In this document: piece by piece, positions 1 through 9,716 of the stretch
How positions within the stretch are numbered: the stretch's first letter is position 1
Layout of the letters: each line of letters starts with the position of its first letter
Assembly (NCBI GenBank): GCA_007859835.1
Contig: SJPJ01000001.1
Location: 7,209,400 to 7,273,399, forward strand
DNA: 64,000 nucleotides
Reading direction: 5' to 3'
Source of the DNA: Novipirellula herctigrandis
Lineage (GTDB): Bacteria > Planctomycetota > Planctomycetia > Pirellulales > Pirellulaceae
Made by a program: the position numbers and the translations under genes
The notes under the pieces: generated by a model
Seen by the model: the letters and a program-made list of their open reading frames with translations, nothing else
What the model was told of the DNA's origin: nothing
Databases searched by the model: none

Positions 1-1
1 A

Positions 2-1210
2 AAGGCAGCCGCTCATGCGTTGACTGGTGGGAAACCATGTATTTGGATTCACGCGGTAAGCGTTGGCGAAGTCAACTTGGTTCGCGTGCTCGCCGATCGA
101 CTTCAAAAGCGACACCCCAATAGTCGGGTTATCGTCAGTTCTTCGACTGACACGGGATACGACTTGGCGGTCAAACTGTTTGGTGCCAAGCGTGTTTTCT
201 TTTGTCCCCTCGACTTCTCGTGGGCTGTGCGACGGGCAATCGAGAATTTGAACCCGTCGATCTTGCTGCTGGCCGAGTTGGAACTTTGGCCCAACCTGAT
301 TCGCATCGCTACCGAACGGGAATGTCCTGTGATGGTGTTCAATGCACGGCTAAGCGAAAAGAGCGCCAAACAATACGACCGATTCGGTTTGTTTACTCGC
401 CGTACGTTCGCGCGGATCGCATGGGCCGGTTGCCAGAACGAACAGAATGCTCAGCGGTTTCTACGTTGTGGAACTTTGTCGGAACGGATCGATGTGACGG
501 GGTCTATCAAGTTTGACGACGCGCCGTCAACGCGTGAAACGATCGAAGTCCAATCACGAATGCATTGGGCGGGCGTCGATCCTTGGCATCGAGTTTGGAT
601 GGTGGGCAGTACTCAACCGGGCGAAGAAGAAATGGCGATCGAAATTTACAAGAGGCTTCGAAGGTCTCACAAAGAGCTTCGGTTGATTTTGGTTCCGCGA
701 CATGTGGAACGTTTCGATGCGGTTGCTGGGTTAGTGAATCGCGCAGGACTAAAAGTTCATCGGCGTAGTATCGATTCTTCACTCGACCAACAAACTTGGA
801 GCAGTGACACGGTGATCTTGGTCGATACGATCGGTGAGCTACGACATTGGTGGGGTGTCTGTCAGATCGCGACGGTCGGTGGTAGTTTTGGTGACCGAGG
901 TGGACAGAATATGCTCGAGCCAGCGGGTTACGGGTGTGCAGTTTCATTTGGGCCAGACACACGCAATTTCAAAGAGATCGCCGACCAATTGATTCTTGAA
1001 GGTGGCGCTTTGCGTGTGATGGATTCATCGGAACTGCAGGCGTTTGTGCTGCGATGCTTAGATGACATTCCAATTTCGGATGAGTTAGGCCGAATCGCGC
1101 GCCGCGTGATCCGACAACATCAAGGTGCGACTAATCGCACCATCGAAGCGATTGAGTCGAAGATGGTGTCGAGGGTCGCTGGAGTTCCTGCGAAGGCAAA
1201 ATGCGGCTGA
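2..1210 (+). CDS. waaA: 3-deoxy-D-manno-octulosonic acid (Kdo) transferase, 5' end cut by window
   Basis: The frame is open from base 2, so the true start lies outside the window; the TTG at 20 is only the first start-like codon inside it. The family transfers Kdo from CMP-Kdo to lipid A precursor at the inner face of the cytoplasmic membrane. Visible hallmarks are HAVSVGEV near the N-terminus, the acceptor-domain stretch AELELWPNLI, and the C-terminal GT-B signature GGSFGDRGGQNMLEPAGYG followed by GPDTRNF. About 400 of the usual ~425 residues are present, missing only the N-terminal membrane anchor region. It indicates a lipid A/Kdo-type outer membrane. The next gene is on the opposite strand. 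Confidence 0.93.
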   Translation, partial: KAAAHALTGGKPCIWIHAVSVGEVNLVRVLADRLQKRHPNSRVIVSSSTDTGYDLAVKLFGAKRVFFCPLDFSWAVRRAIENLNPSILLLAELELWPNLIRIATERECPVMVFNARLSEKSAKQYDRFGLFTRRTFARIAWAGCQNEQNAQRFLRCGTLSERIDVTGSIKFDDAPSTRETIEVQSRMHWAGVDPWHRVWMVGSTQPGEEEMAIEIYKRLRRSHKELRLILVPRHVERFDAVAGLVNRAGLKVHRRSIDSSLDQQTWSSDTVILVDTIGELRHWWGVCQIATVGGSFGDRGGQNMLEPAGYGCAVSFGPDTRNFKEIADQLILEGGALRVMDSSELQAFVLRCLDDIPISDELGRIARRVIRQHQGATNRTIEAIESKMVSRVAGVPAKAKCG

Positions 1211-1298
1211 CAACGCCGGCCCCGCTTGCGTTTGTGATGCTAAACTATTTTGTGAACCTGCGGCCTACGCTAAAAGCGGAACTGTAGCGTCAGCATGA

Positions 1299-1559
1299 CT
1301 AATGGTTGCAAATATTTTCAGGTAGCGTCGTGAATCCGTCTCCGGAATCAACAAACTTGCCTCGCTCCGCCAAAAACGAGATCAAATCTTCCGCTGTCAT
1401 TTCGGATGCGGAGCACGTATGAAAGCGAGCATCTTCGCCGTATTTTTCGACAATCTCTGTTCGTAATGAGTCGCGAGTGTACGGCTTGCCCGCTGCGACC
1501 ATCATGTGCATTATCTCGTGGCCGTGGACGGAGTTGGGGTTTTGAATCGAATCGCTCAT
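1299..1559 (-). CDS. YecH-like small putative metal-binding protein
   Basis: An 86-residue protein of the YecH/DUF2492 type, whose members are about 80 residues. Recognisable family blocks are HGHEIMHMM near residue 13, YGEDARFHTCSA in the middle and the C-terminal GFTTLPENICNH. The conserved His and Cys residues suggest metal binding; no reaction is known for the family. The start ATG at 1559 gives a protein of the expected length. It stands alone between the convergent Kdo transferase gene and a 680-bp region with no clear gene. Confidence 0.85.
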   Translation of the reverse strand: MSDSIQNPNSVHGHEIMHMMVAAGKPYTRDSLRTEIVEKYGEDARFHTCSASEMTAEDLISFLAERGKFVDSGDGFTTLPENICNH

Positions 1560-2237
1560 CGAGTGACGTTTCCTAAAGGGTGATTAGTGATAACCGTTAT
1601 CCAATATCGGCTGCTATGCTTCATCGCACCTGCGACCTAAGCGATAGCTGCGAAGGGCGTAAACGGCGACCATTCGGCGACCATTCGGCGAATCTTAAAT
1701 CGCCACATGAAGGTATGGATTAGTAGCATCATTCGCTTTCATCACTGTTTTGGCAACCCGTCGGCGTCTCGGTCGTTGAAAATTGGCAACGATATGCGTG
1801 TCAGCCGAATCCGTGAGCGTCAAAGACAGCCGATTCGTTGGGTGCACGCGGGATGCGAATGCCACCAAATGTTGATCGTAACGGTCCCGATATTTGCGGT
1901 GATGCTCAGGATGGTGCTCAAAACATGCCGCGGTACAGGTAAGCATCGCACCGGAATATATCAGTCAACAACGATTCTCTCGTAAATTCGTCCACTGCCT
2001 CCATTTACAAGTGAGGACGGAGTACTAAGCCTTGTTCGTAGACGGACCGGATGCTAAGGAGTTTGATTGCAGGGACGAATTGACTAATCGTGAGGCGATT
2101 TGAAGTGTTGGGTTCGCCCAAATCACATCGTCGATCCGCCTGCTATGGAACTCCCATCTATACAAATATGGTGAAACTATGCAAAGTAGAACTGCCGGGT
2201 TTTCCTATTTTATTCACGCAAGAATTGGTAAACGATA
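1560..2237. other. Intergenic region without a supported gene
   Basis: Short open frames of 83 and 92 codons exist here on opposite strands, but neither has recognisable domains, a convincing ribosome site or a conserved neighbour. The region holds a small tandem repeat (1664-1691) and presumably the promoters of the divergent yecH-like and acyl-CoA dehydrogenase genes. No RNA gene was recognised. Confidence 0.5.
1664..1691. repeat. Tandem repeat, 11-bp unit x 2.5
   Basis: The unit cggcgaccatt occurs at 1664-1674 and 1675-1685 and is followed by a partial third copy (cggcga). It lies in non-coding DNA. It is one of several short tandem duplications in this window. Confidence 0.8.
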
Positions 2238-3317
2238 ATGTCAACGATTCCTGAAGTCACTTCGCCAAACGACCACGCGATGGATCTGCTTTGCGAGCGT
2301 TTGTCAGGTTTATCAAACCAGTGGAAAAAGACAAGTGATTGGCCGGCTGAATCGTTGTCAGCATGCAGCCAAGCGGGCGTCTACAAATGGTTCTTGCCAA
2401 CGGAGTCAGGTGGTTTTGGTTGGAACGAAGTCGACCAGGTTCGCGGTTACCTTCGCCTGTCTCAATCCGATTTGACGACCACCTTCGTTGTTACGCAATT
2501 GATGGGGGCGGTTCGGCGGATCGCCGGAAGCGAGAACCCAGAACCTGCGTCGGCTTGGCTCGACAGCTTGATTGCTGGCGAAGCATTTGGAACCGTTGGC
2601 ATTAGCCACTTGACCACCAGTCGTCGGCATTTAGCAAATCCGGTTCTATTGGCAACCCAAACGGCCAACGGCTTTACGCTTGAAGGGATGTCGCCGTGGG
2701 TTACTGGCGTCCCACATGCCGATGTCTATGTGGTAGGAGCAACAATGGGTGACGGCCGAGAACTTTTAGCCGCAGTTCCCCGTGCGCTGGACGGAATCAC
2801 TCCGTTCCCAGGATTTGACTTGATGGCGTTGTCGGCAAGTTGTACCGACCGCTTGGAATTTGCGAACGTTCAGATTGACGAATCGATGTTGATCGCGGGT
2901 CCCATTGAAAACGTAATGCGAACGGGGACCGGTGGCAGGACAGGAGGATTGCAGACATCCACGTTGGCGATTGGTTTATCGCGTGCGGCCGTTGAGTTTC
3001 TAAAGCAAGAATCCAATCAACGGTCTGACTTGAAAGAAGCCGCTGAAGAATTAGATGCAATGATTTGTCAGTTGGAGGAAGAGCTGCTGCGAGCAGCCGG
3101 CGGTGATGCAGGGTGCGACGCCGCTGACATTCGTGGCCGCGCGAACCGGATTGTGTTGCGGTCCACGCAAGCGGCGTTGACAGCCGCGAAAGGGGCTGGT
3201 TATGTCGATGGTCATCCCGTCGGACGATGGTGCCGTGAAGCGATGTTCTTTTTGGTGTGGAGTTGTCCACAACCGGTCGCTCAAGCCTACCTTTGCGAGT
3301 TAGCAGGAATCACATGA
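2238..3317 (+). CDS. Acyl-CoA dehydrogenase family protein
   Basis: A 359-residue protein with the overall plan of the acyl-CoA dehydrogenase superfamily: an N-terminal helical domain (PTESGGFGWNEVDQVRGYLRL, about residues 53-75), a central beta domain (GISHLTTSRRH, then FTLEGMSPWVTGVPHADVYVV, about 120-170) and a C-terminal helical domain from about 230. Family members are FAD-dependent and oxidise acyl-CoA thioesters or related substrates. The sequence is diverged, shorter than the usual ~380-400 residues, and I do not see a clear catalytic Glu, so a hydroxylase-like or inactive member is possible. It appears monocistronic, and the next gene is convergent. Confidence 0.75.
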   Translation: MSTIPEVTSPNDHAMDLLCERLSGLSNQWKKTSDWPAESLSACSQAGVYKWFLPTESGGFGWNEVDQVRGYLRLSQSDLTTTFVVTQLMGAVRRIAGSENPEPASAWLDSLIAGEAFGTVGISHLTTSRRHLANPVLLATQTANGFTLEGMSPWVTGVPHADVYVVGATMGDGRELLAAVPRALDGITPFPGFDLMALSASCTDRLEFANVQIDESMLIAGPIENVMRTGTGGRTGGLQTSTLAIGLSRAAVEFLKQESNQRSDLKEAAEELDAMICQLEEELLRAAGGDAGCDAADIRGRANRIVLRSTQAALTAAKGAGYVDGHPVGRWCREAMFFLVWSCPQPVAQAYLCELAGIT

Positions 3318-3336
3318 CCAGCGACCTGCAACGACA

Positions 3337-3373
3337 ACGCTCGCGATGCAAGCAGGACGCTCGCGATGCAAGC
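3337..3373. repeat. Direct repeat, 17 bp, period 20
   Basis: The 17-mer acgctcgcgatgcaagc occurs at 3337-3353 and again at 3357-3373, just downstream of the acyl-CoA dehydrogenase stop codon. It lies in the convergent gap before the chemoreceptor gene. No terminator-like hairpin with a T-tract was seen here. Confidence 0.85.
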
Positions 3374-3463
3374 GGGTTAGTGTGGTGGAGTTTAACCATC
3401 GCACGCGTTCGCGACATGGTCGTTCCATTGGAGACGCCCCGTCATCGCGGTGGGTCGCAGTAC

Positions 3464-5665
3464 TTAGACGCGAAACATTTCAGTGAGGCCTTTAAGTACA
3501 TCCGACAACTGTGCTAATTCCGTACCTGCTTGACGCGTTTGTTCGGCTCCTGCAGCGGTGTCACGCGCGGACGAATCCACTTCGCTGATGTTTTTCGTGA
3601 TTTCACCGGTTGACATTGCCGTTCGATGGACGGATTTGCTGACCGTCGCGACAGCACACGACGTTTCTTGGACACTTCGAGATATGTCTTTTGTCGCAAC
3701 GTTCTGTTCCTCGACCGCCGAGGCGATCTTGTTCGATACACTGCTAACTTGTTCGATTACATCGCTAATTTCGCTGATCGAAATAACCGCTTTGCCGGTG
3801 GACTCCTGAATATACTCAATCCGGGTTCGGATGTCGTTTGTGGAATCCGTTGTCTGTTTTGCCAATGCTTTGACCTCGCTGGCGACGACAGCAAAGCCTT
3901 TGCCAGCTTCGCCCGCTCGGGCTGCTTCGATGGTCGCGTTGAGGGCCAGCAAATTGGTTTGCTCAGCAATGTCTTGAATGACTTCGATGACTCGCCCAAT
4001 CTCGTCCGCAGCGGTATGTAGTTGGCCAATGGTTTCTTGACTTGATGCCGCCAATGCGGTCGCGTTCCCAGTCACCGAAGAAGACTGTTCGGCATTTCGA
4101 GCGATATCGTCAATGCTTGAAGTCACCTGCTCCATTGTTGCGGCGACCGCACGTACATTCATCGACATTTGCTCGGCGGAAGTAGCGATTCCATTCATCT
4201 CCTGACTCATATCCGAAGCGGATGCGGAAACCATCGCCGATCGATTCGTTGTTGTCCTGGCACCATCGGATAGTTCCATTGACGTTGTTGTCAGCTGGTT
4301 CGATGCGGCGGCCACGAGATGTGAGTTTTCGGTGATCTTTCCAATGATGCCTTGTAAGTGTTCCATGAACAAGTTGAAACTCGAGGCCATTTCGCCGATT
4401 TCGTCGCAGGTTGCAACCGAAACTCGCCGCGTCAAGTCGCCACGACCGTCTGCGATCTCACGCAGGCTTCGCGTCATCGACTCAATGGGCTTGTTGATGG
4501 TTTTTGCAAAAAAGTGAGCTGATATGCCGAGTGCCAAGATCAGCATCACTGCCCCGACAATAGCCCAAACAATCATTGATTGGAGGCTGTTTTGAACGGA
4601 GTTGAATGTGTCGGCAAAGTCGTCTTCGTAAACGCTTGCGACGACAACCCAGTTCCAGGGTTCAAAGTAGCAGCACGCTGCTATTTTCTGGCGATGCGTT
4701 TCTTGCCCCTCGTCTTTCCACTCATATCGCTCAACTGCAAGCTCTGCTGTGTCTGTCGCCAACGTATTGTGAACGACGTTCTGAATGAAAAATTCTCCGT
4801 TCGCGTCTTTTGAATCCCAAATGTCATCGCCATCTCGCAAGCCATCTTTTGAGAGAATGTATTTGCCTCTCTCGTTGCCCGTTCCACCGACGACGAAAAT
4901 GTGCCCCGTCTTCCCAACAATGGACTCTTGCATTGCGGTTCGCACATTCGTCATCTCTTCCTGTTTTCGGCCTACATAAAGAACGCCAACCACTTTGTTG
5001 TTGTTGTCAAAAATTGGCTCGTACACAGTCGAGTACCAAGCGTCAACGACGTAGGCGCGTCCGCGGAACGTGTCGCCATTCAAGACGGTTTCAACTACCG
5101 AATTTGCGGTTCCATCGGGCCCTATCGCAGGGATGTAGGTTCCAATTGCTCTTTTGCCGTCCGTTTTTCGCACGTTTGTACAAACACGCAGCATATCCCC
5201 TTGGTCATTTATTCGCTGGAAAATGGTGCATGTCCCACCGACCAATGACTGTACATCATCAACCAGTGGTGACTCTGACTCCATCGATTGATTCTTTCCA
5301 ATCCATTGGTCACCCAATACCAGTTTTGCCAATTCACAAGATTTCTTTTCTTTTGTGAATTGATTGACCACTTCCCATTGGATGGTTTCGTCCAAAAAAC
5401 TGACGACCCCGTATTGAGAAAGCTTGTCTCGAGCGACGCTAAGGTCAGCGTCCAATTTTGATTGAACCGCTTGGTGTTGGATCTCCAACATGCGGTACAC
5501 ATCAGTCACTATTTTTTCGCATTCACGCTGTGCTTGATGTTGTGTGCTACGCGCTAGCATCGCTTCGCAGTCGCTTCTTTTGAGATACACCAAACTGACA
5601 ATCCCAATTGCCATGGCGACGGTTCCGGATACTGCAAATGCGACAATCTTTGTCTTAATTTTCAT
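3464..5665 (-). CDS. Methyl-accepting chemotaxis protein with a large periplasmic Cache sensor
   Basis: A 733-residue chemoreceptor. An N-terminal membrane segment (about residues 9-27) is followed by a roughly 340-residue periplasmic region with Cache features: [14 protein letters not shown], then [13 protein letters not shown] and [14 protein letters not shown]. This resembles the Cache_3-Cache_2 type that binds small ligands. A second membrane segment lies near 370-390, then a HAMP domain ([20 protein letters not shown]) and a long cytoplasmic signalling coiled coil. The hairpin tip contains [21 protein letters not shown]. The ligand cannot be told from sequence. No che genes are adjacent, so it would feed a signalling array encoded elsewhere. 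ATG at 5665. Confidence 0.92.
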   Translation of the reverse strand: MKIKTKIVAFAVSGTVAMAIGIVSLVYLKRSDCEAMLARSTQHQAQRECEKIVTDVYRMLEIQHQAVQSKLDADLSVARDKLSQYGVVSFLDETIQWEVVNQFTKEKKSCELAKLVLGDQWIGKNQSMESESPLVDDVQSLVGGTCTIFQRINDQGDMLRVCTNVRKTDGKRAIGTYIPAIGPDGTANSVVETVLNGDTFRGRAYVVDAWYSTVYEPIFDNNNKVVGVLYVGRKQEEMTNVRTAMQESIVGKTGHIFVVGGTGNERGKYILSKDGLRDGDDIWDSKDANGEFFIQNVVHNTLATDTAELAVERYEWKDEGQETHRQKIAACCYFEPWNWVVVASVYEDDFADTFNSVQNSLQSMIVWAIVGAVMLILALGISAHFFAKTINKPIESMTRSLREIADGRGDLTRRVSVATCDEIGEMASSFNLFMEHLQGIIGKITENSHLVAAASNQLTTTSMELSDGARTTTNRSAMVSASASDMSQEMNGIATSAEQMSMNVRAVAATMEQVTSSIDDIARNAEQSSSVTGNATALAASSQETIGQLHTAADEIGRVIEVIQDIAEQTNLLALNATIEAARAGEAGKGFAVVASEVKALAKQTTDSTNDIRTRIEYIQESTGKAVISISEISDVIEQVSSVSNKIASAVEEQNVATKDISRSVQETSCAVATVSKSVHRTAMSTGEITKNISEVDSSARDTAAGAEQTRQAGTELAQLSDVLKGLTEMFRV

Positions 5666-6115
5666 GTTCTAAACTGGTTTGTGATGGATCGTTCTTGCCC
5701 CGTGAACAAAACTTCACTTGCGCCCCGATTCCTCCCTGAATAATTGCCGTGCAATCGGCGAGTGATGAGTTTCACTTGCCAAAATCTAGCCCGTTGATTG
5801 TGAGGGGCATTGCGAGAAATTGAATAAAATCTGAAAAACACGACACGAAATAGAGGGTCGGTCAAATTGTTTGACATATTGTCGGGCCACTGTCGGTTGC
5901 CGAGCTTCAACATGGCTGGATCGGTCGAATTTGAAAGTGTAAATGCAGGTTGATATTGAGGTCCGCATAGTAGAGAATCGGAGACGATAGAATCCCTCCC
6001 CGAGATGATCGGGCATACGGCGCGTCATGATGCACTTCGGTGCTTCGGCTTTTGCGTTTGTGTTGTTCCGACTGTTTCTGCCTCCCCCCCTTTCTCCAAT
6101 GCTGGAGTTCTCTGT
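5666..6115. other. Divergent intergenic region
   Basis: About 450 bp between the chemoreceptor gene (minus) and the Gfo/Idh/MocA gene (plus). It should contain both promoters. An open frame runs back from the oxidoreductase start to 6005, but that extension would precede a complete Tat signal with an unlikely Cys-rich leader, so I treat it as non-coding. Confidence 0.5.
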
Positions 6116-7468
6116 ATGCCACTGAAATCGAACACGCAATCGATATCCACGTCACCCGATGCAACCGCTCCGGCCAATACAACCGCACCGTCGCGTCGAC
6201 ATCCGCGTCGACAATTTCTAAAGAGCGCCGTGGTCGCTGGGTCAGCGATCGCCATCCCCCATATCGTTTCTTCAACCGCGTTGGGGCTGGGAAATTCGGT
6301 TGTCCCGAGTGATCGAATCGTGCTTGGTGGTATTGGTATTGGAAATCGTGGTTCTTATGACCTTGGCTGCTTTCTCGATCAAGAAGATGTTCAATTTGTG
6401 GCCGTCTGTGACATCAAAGAGAAACAACGCCAAGCGGTCAAGAATCGCGCGGACCTTAAGTACGGTAACTCGGATTGCGACACCTATCGCGATTTCCGTG
6501 AACTGTTGACTCGCGATGATATCGACGCCGTTCTAATTGCGACGGGCCCGAATTGGCATTGCACCGCTGCTAGCTATGCGGCTCGCGCGGGCAAGGACAT
6601 GTATTGTGAAAAGCCTTGTACAAAAAATATCTCTCAGAGTTTGTTGTTGGCCGAAACGATGCGCCGCACCGGACGTATTTTTCAAGCCGGTACACAGCGA
6701 CGAAACTTGCCACATTTCGCATTCGCATGTGAACTAGCACGCACCGGACGACTTGGCAAACTTCGCACGATTTACGCTCATCCCGCCGGAATGACCACAA
6801 AGATGAGTGGATGGGTTGCAGCGGAAGCCGAACCACCCAAGGAAGAAGTCGATTGGGACATGTACCTCGGCCCTGCTGCTTGGCGGCCGTATAACAAGCA
6901 ACTACTCGACGGTTTCAATTTCGAGAAAGGGGGCGGATTAACCGGCGGTGGCGTTCTCGAATGGGGGTCGCACTGCGTCGACCTTTGTCAATGGGCTGCC
7001 AATGCCGACAATACTGCTCCGATTCAATATGATGCACCGGATGAAAAAGGAGAGCTGGTTGCCACCTATGCTGATGGAGTGAAGTTGGTCATTCGCAATG
7101 ACGGATGGTTGAAACTTGGTTCGTGTCCTGTGCGATTCGAAGGGGATGATGGATGGATTGAAACTGGGGATAGCGGAAAATTCGTTTTGAGTTCTCCTGA
7201 ATTATTGGCTGGACGGGAGGTCCAAGAAATTGGCGGTTACCCCGCGACTTTCCACGTTCGAGATTTTCTTGATAGTGTGAAGACTCGTAGCCAACCCAAA
7301 GCAAATGCGGAAGCGGCTTGCTATTCACACATCACATGTCACGCCGCGAACATTGCCGCGTTCTTAAACCGAACGGTTAAGTTTGATCCAGTAGAAAACG
7401 TCTTCATCGACGATGCCGAGGCCAATCGGTTGCGCAGCGAAGCGCTTCGTGAACCGTGGCGAATTTAG
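6116..7468 (+). CDS. Tat-exported Gfo/Idh/MocA family oxidoreductase
   Basis: A 450-residue NAD(P)-dependent sugar or inositol dehydrogenase-like protein. I choose the ATG at 6116 because it places a Tat signal at the N-terminus (RRQFLK about residue 27, then a hydrophobic stretch ending near SSTALG). The Rossmann fold follows: VLGGIGIGNRGS, AVCDIKEKQRQ and VLIATGPNWHC. EKPCTKN is the family's catalytic-loop EKP motif. The C-terminal half matches the oxidoreductase C-terminal domain (GGGLTGGGVLEWGSHCVDL). In planctomycetes such proteins occur in sets of secreted sugar-processing enzymes. It is followed on the same strand by HEAT, FG-GAP and DUF1080 genes, suggesting one unit. Confidence 0.9.
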   Translation: MPLKSNTQSISTSPDATAPANTTAPSRRHPRRQFLKSAVVAGSAIAIPHIVSSTALGLGNSVVPSDRIVLGGIGIGNRGSYDLGCFLDQEDVQFVAVCDIKEKQRQAVKNRADLKYGNSDCDTYRDFRELLTRDDIDAVLIATGPNWHCTAASYAARAGKDMYCEKPCTKNISQSLLLAETMRRTGRIFQAGTQRRNLPHFAFACELARTGRLGKLRTIYAHPAGMTTKMSGWVAAEAEPPKEEVDWDMYLGPAAWRPYNKQLLDGFNFEKGGGLTGGGVLEWGSHCVDLCQWAANADNTAPIQYDAPDEKGELVATYADGVKLVIRNDGWLKLGSCPVRFEGDDGWIETGDSGKFVLSSPELLAGREVQEIGGYPATFHVRDFLDSVKTRSQPKANAEAACYSHITCHAANIAAFLNRTVKFDPVENVFIDDAEANRLRSEALREPWRI

Positions 7469-7530
7469 ACAATTTCAATCTTAACTTCCAAACGTATCCC
7501 GCCCTCTCTCTCCGCAAGGCCTATCTTCCA

Positions 7531-9660
7531 ATGCCCACGCCCTTTCATTTCCATCTCTCCGGTCGAATCCGGTTGACGTTCCTTCTAAGTTGCTTCGTAT
7601 TTTGGTTTACTGCCTCGAATCTTCAGTCGGCTGAATCGGAACAACCGCTAATCGAACTACTGGCCTCTGACGCTCCGAAAGCCGACAAGGCGATTACCTG
7701 TAAAAAACTTGCCGTATGGGGTTCGGAAAACGCAGTCCCCGAATTGGCAAAATTGCTACCCGATCCCGAATTGACGTCATGGGCACGGATCGCCTTGGAA
7801 GCGATTCCAGGCGATGCTGCTGACCAAGCGCTCCTCGAGGCGCTCGAAATCACCGAAGGGCGAATTTTGATTGGCGTGGTGAATTCCATTGCTTTTCGCA
7901 AATCAACGGGCGCAATCGAGAAACTAACGGATTTGCTAAGTAATCAGGATGTTGGCGTTGCGTCGTCCGCCGCCGTAGCGATTGGCAAAATTGGAGGCGA
8001 TGCGGCTGCTGAAACCTTACTCGCAACGATGGCCGATTCAAACAGTGAGCTGAAGTCGGCCGCTGCGGAAGGGGTTATCCTGATTGCCGAAACAACTCTC
8101 GCCGCTGGCGATAACGTCGAAGCGGTCAAATTGTACGATTCGGTTCGTCAGTCCGATGTTCCTAAGCAGCGGATCGTCGAAGCTACACGAGGTGCGATAT
8201 TGGCCCGTGGCGCCGACGGGGTCGAGTTGCTGGTTGATCAGCTCAAGTCGGACGACCGCGTCATGTTGAACATCGGGCTTGCAACGGCACGCGAATTGAC
8301 GAGCGATGGTACAACGGATGAACTTGTTAAATCGCTGGATCAATTGGACCCGTTTCGCAAAGGCTTGTTGATTCTCGCGATTGCCGATCGTGGTGATGAT
8401 TCGGTGATTCCGGCAATGAGTGAATTGTCAAAAAGTAGTGACGTGAGTGTGCGTGTTGCTGCGATTGCGGCGATCCAAAGCATCGGCGATGTGTCATGCG
8501 TTGATACGCTACTTGATTCAGTAAACGCAGAGAATGCCGAGGTTGCAGATGCAGCGAAAATGGCATTAGCGAACCTCTCCGGTGAAGATGTCGATGCGGC
8601 GATTGCCGACCGAGTTGAAGATTCCGATCTACGCGAGGCAGTAATTGAGTTGATCGGGAAACGACGGATCGCTGCAGTTCCCGCATTGCTCAAAGCAGCG
8701 AACGACGCTGATGCATCGGTTCGCTCGGCGGCCTTGTCAGCGCTTGGGCAAGTGGCAAGCATCAATGATCTTTCGGTTTTGATTGACCGTGTGAATGATC
8801 CAAAAAACAGTGCCGACGCGGAACCTGCACTCGATGCGTTGCGGGCCGCGTGTGTGCGTATGCCTGATCGTGATCTGTGTGCTGAAAAACTGACCACAGC
8901 AATGGACAATGCGTCGCAAACGACCAAGATTGCTTTCCTTGAAGTCTTAGCTGGCATGGGAGGCTCGAAGGCATTGGAAACGGTCGGCGACGCCGCGAAC
9001 AATGGGAACCCAAAGTTGCAGGATGCCGCTAGTCGGTTGTTAGGCGGTTGGATGACGATCGACGCTGCTCCCGTGTTGCTCGAATTGGCTAACAAAGCCG
9101 ATAACCCCTATCGTATCCGTGCGCTGCGTGGGCATCTGCGAATCGTGCGTCAATTCATCATGCCCGAAGAGCAACGTCCCGTCATGGCAGCTCAAGCCTT
9201 GGCGGCAGCCGATCGTGATGCCGAAAAACAATTGGTTCTCGACGCGGTGAAACGCTATCCAAGTATCGCGATGTTGAAGTTGGCAATCGAAGTCTCGAAA
9301 ACTCCAACGATGGAACAAGAAGCCACGCAAGTGGCGATGGTGGTTGCGAAACAACTCACGGCTTCCGAGGAAGCGATGACGCTGCTGAAAGAACTCCATT
9401 ACGAGCCCATTGACGTGAAGATTATCGAAGCCACCTATGGAGCGGGCGAACTACAGAAAGATGTGACCAAGGCAGTGCGGAACGCTGTCGGTGATATTCC
9501 GTATGTGGCATTGCCCAATTCGTCATTCAATCAGTCGTTTGGTGGTGACCCAGCCCCTGGTGAGAAAAAACTATTGAAGATCAAGTACCAGCTTGATGGA
9601 AAAGAAGGCGAAGCGGTTTTCCGTGAAAACACCTCCGTTGTTTTACCGATGATTCCGTAG
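7531..9660 (+). CDS. Secreted HEAT-repeat protein
   Basis: A 709-residue protein from the ATG at 7531, which gives a classic signal peptide (LTFLLSCFVFWFTASNLQSAES). A GTG at 7456 would overlap the upstream gene and put 25 extra residues before the signal. The body is a run of alpha-helical HEAT/armadillo-type repeats with recurring patterns such as ASSAAVAIGKIGGDAA and SVRSAALSALGQVAS. HEAT solenoids are protein-protein scaffolds; no catalytic motif is seen. The segment after about residue 670 (YQLDGKEGEAVF) looks like a small beta domain. It lies 62 bp behind the oxidoreductase gene. Confidence 0.85.
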   Translation: MPTPFHFHLSGRIRLTFLLSCFVFWFTASNLQSAESEQPLIELLASDAPKADKAITCKKLAVWGSENAVPELAKLLPDPELTSWARIALEAIPGDAADQALLEALEITEGRILIGVVNSIAFRKSTGAIEKLTDLLSNQDVGVASSAAVAIGKIGGDAAAETLLATMADSNSELKSAAAEGVILIAETTLAAGDNVEAVKLYDSVRQSDVPKQRIVEATRGAILARGADGVELLVDQLKSDDRVMLNIGLATARELTSDGTTDELVKSLDQLDPFRKGLLILAIADRGDDSVIPAMSELSKSSDVSVRVAAIAAIQSIGDVSCVDTLLDSVNAENAEVADAAKMALANLSGEDVDAAIADRVEDSDLREAVIELIGKRRIAAVPALLKAANDADASVRSAALSALGQVASINDLSVLIDRVNDPKNSADAEPALDALRAACVRMPDRDLCAEKLTTAMDNASQTTKIAFLEVLAGMGGSKALETVGDAANNGNPKLQDAASRLLGGWMTIDAAPVLLELANKADNPYRIRALRGHLRIVRQFIMPEEQRPVMAAQALAAADRDAEKQLVLDAVKRYPSIAMLKLAIEVSKTPTMEQEATQVAMVVAKQLTASEEAMTLLKELHYEPIDVKIIEATYGAGELQKDVTKAVRNAVGDIPYVALPNSSFNQSFGGDPAPGEKKLLKIKYQLDGKEGEAVFRENTSVVLPMIP

Positions 9661-9716
9661 TCCCATATTTTTCTGACGATCGATCCTATCCCGTTTCCGC
9701 TATTGGTAATAACACC

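Noticed and set aside
1695-1985. Two opposite overlapping frames (83 and 92 codons).
   Set aside because: Overlap each other, no recognisable features.
8340-9095. 251-codon frame antisense to the HEAT-repeat gene.
   Set aside because: Mirror of the repeat-rich, Ala-rich coding strand; composition fits an artefact.
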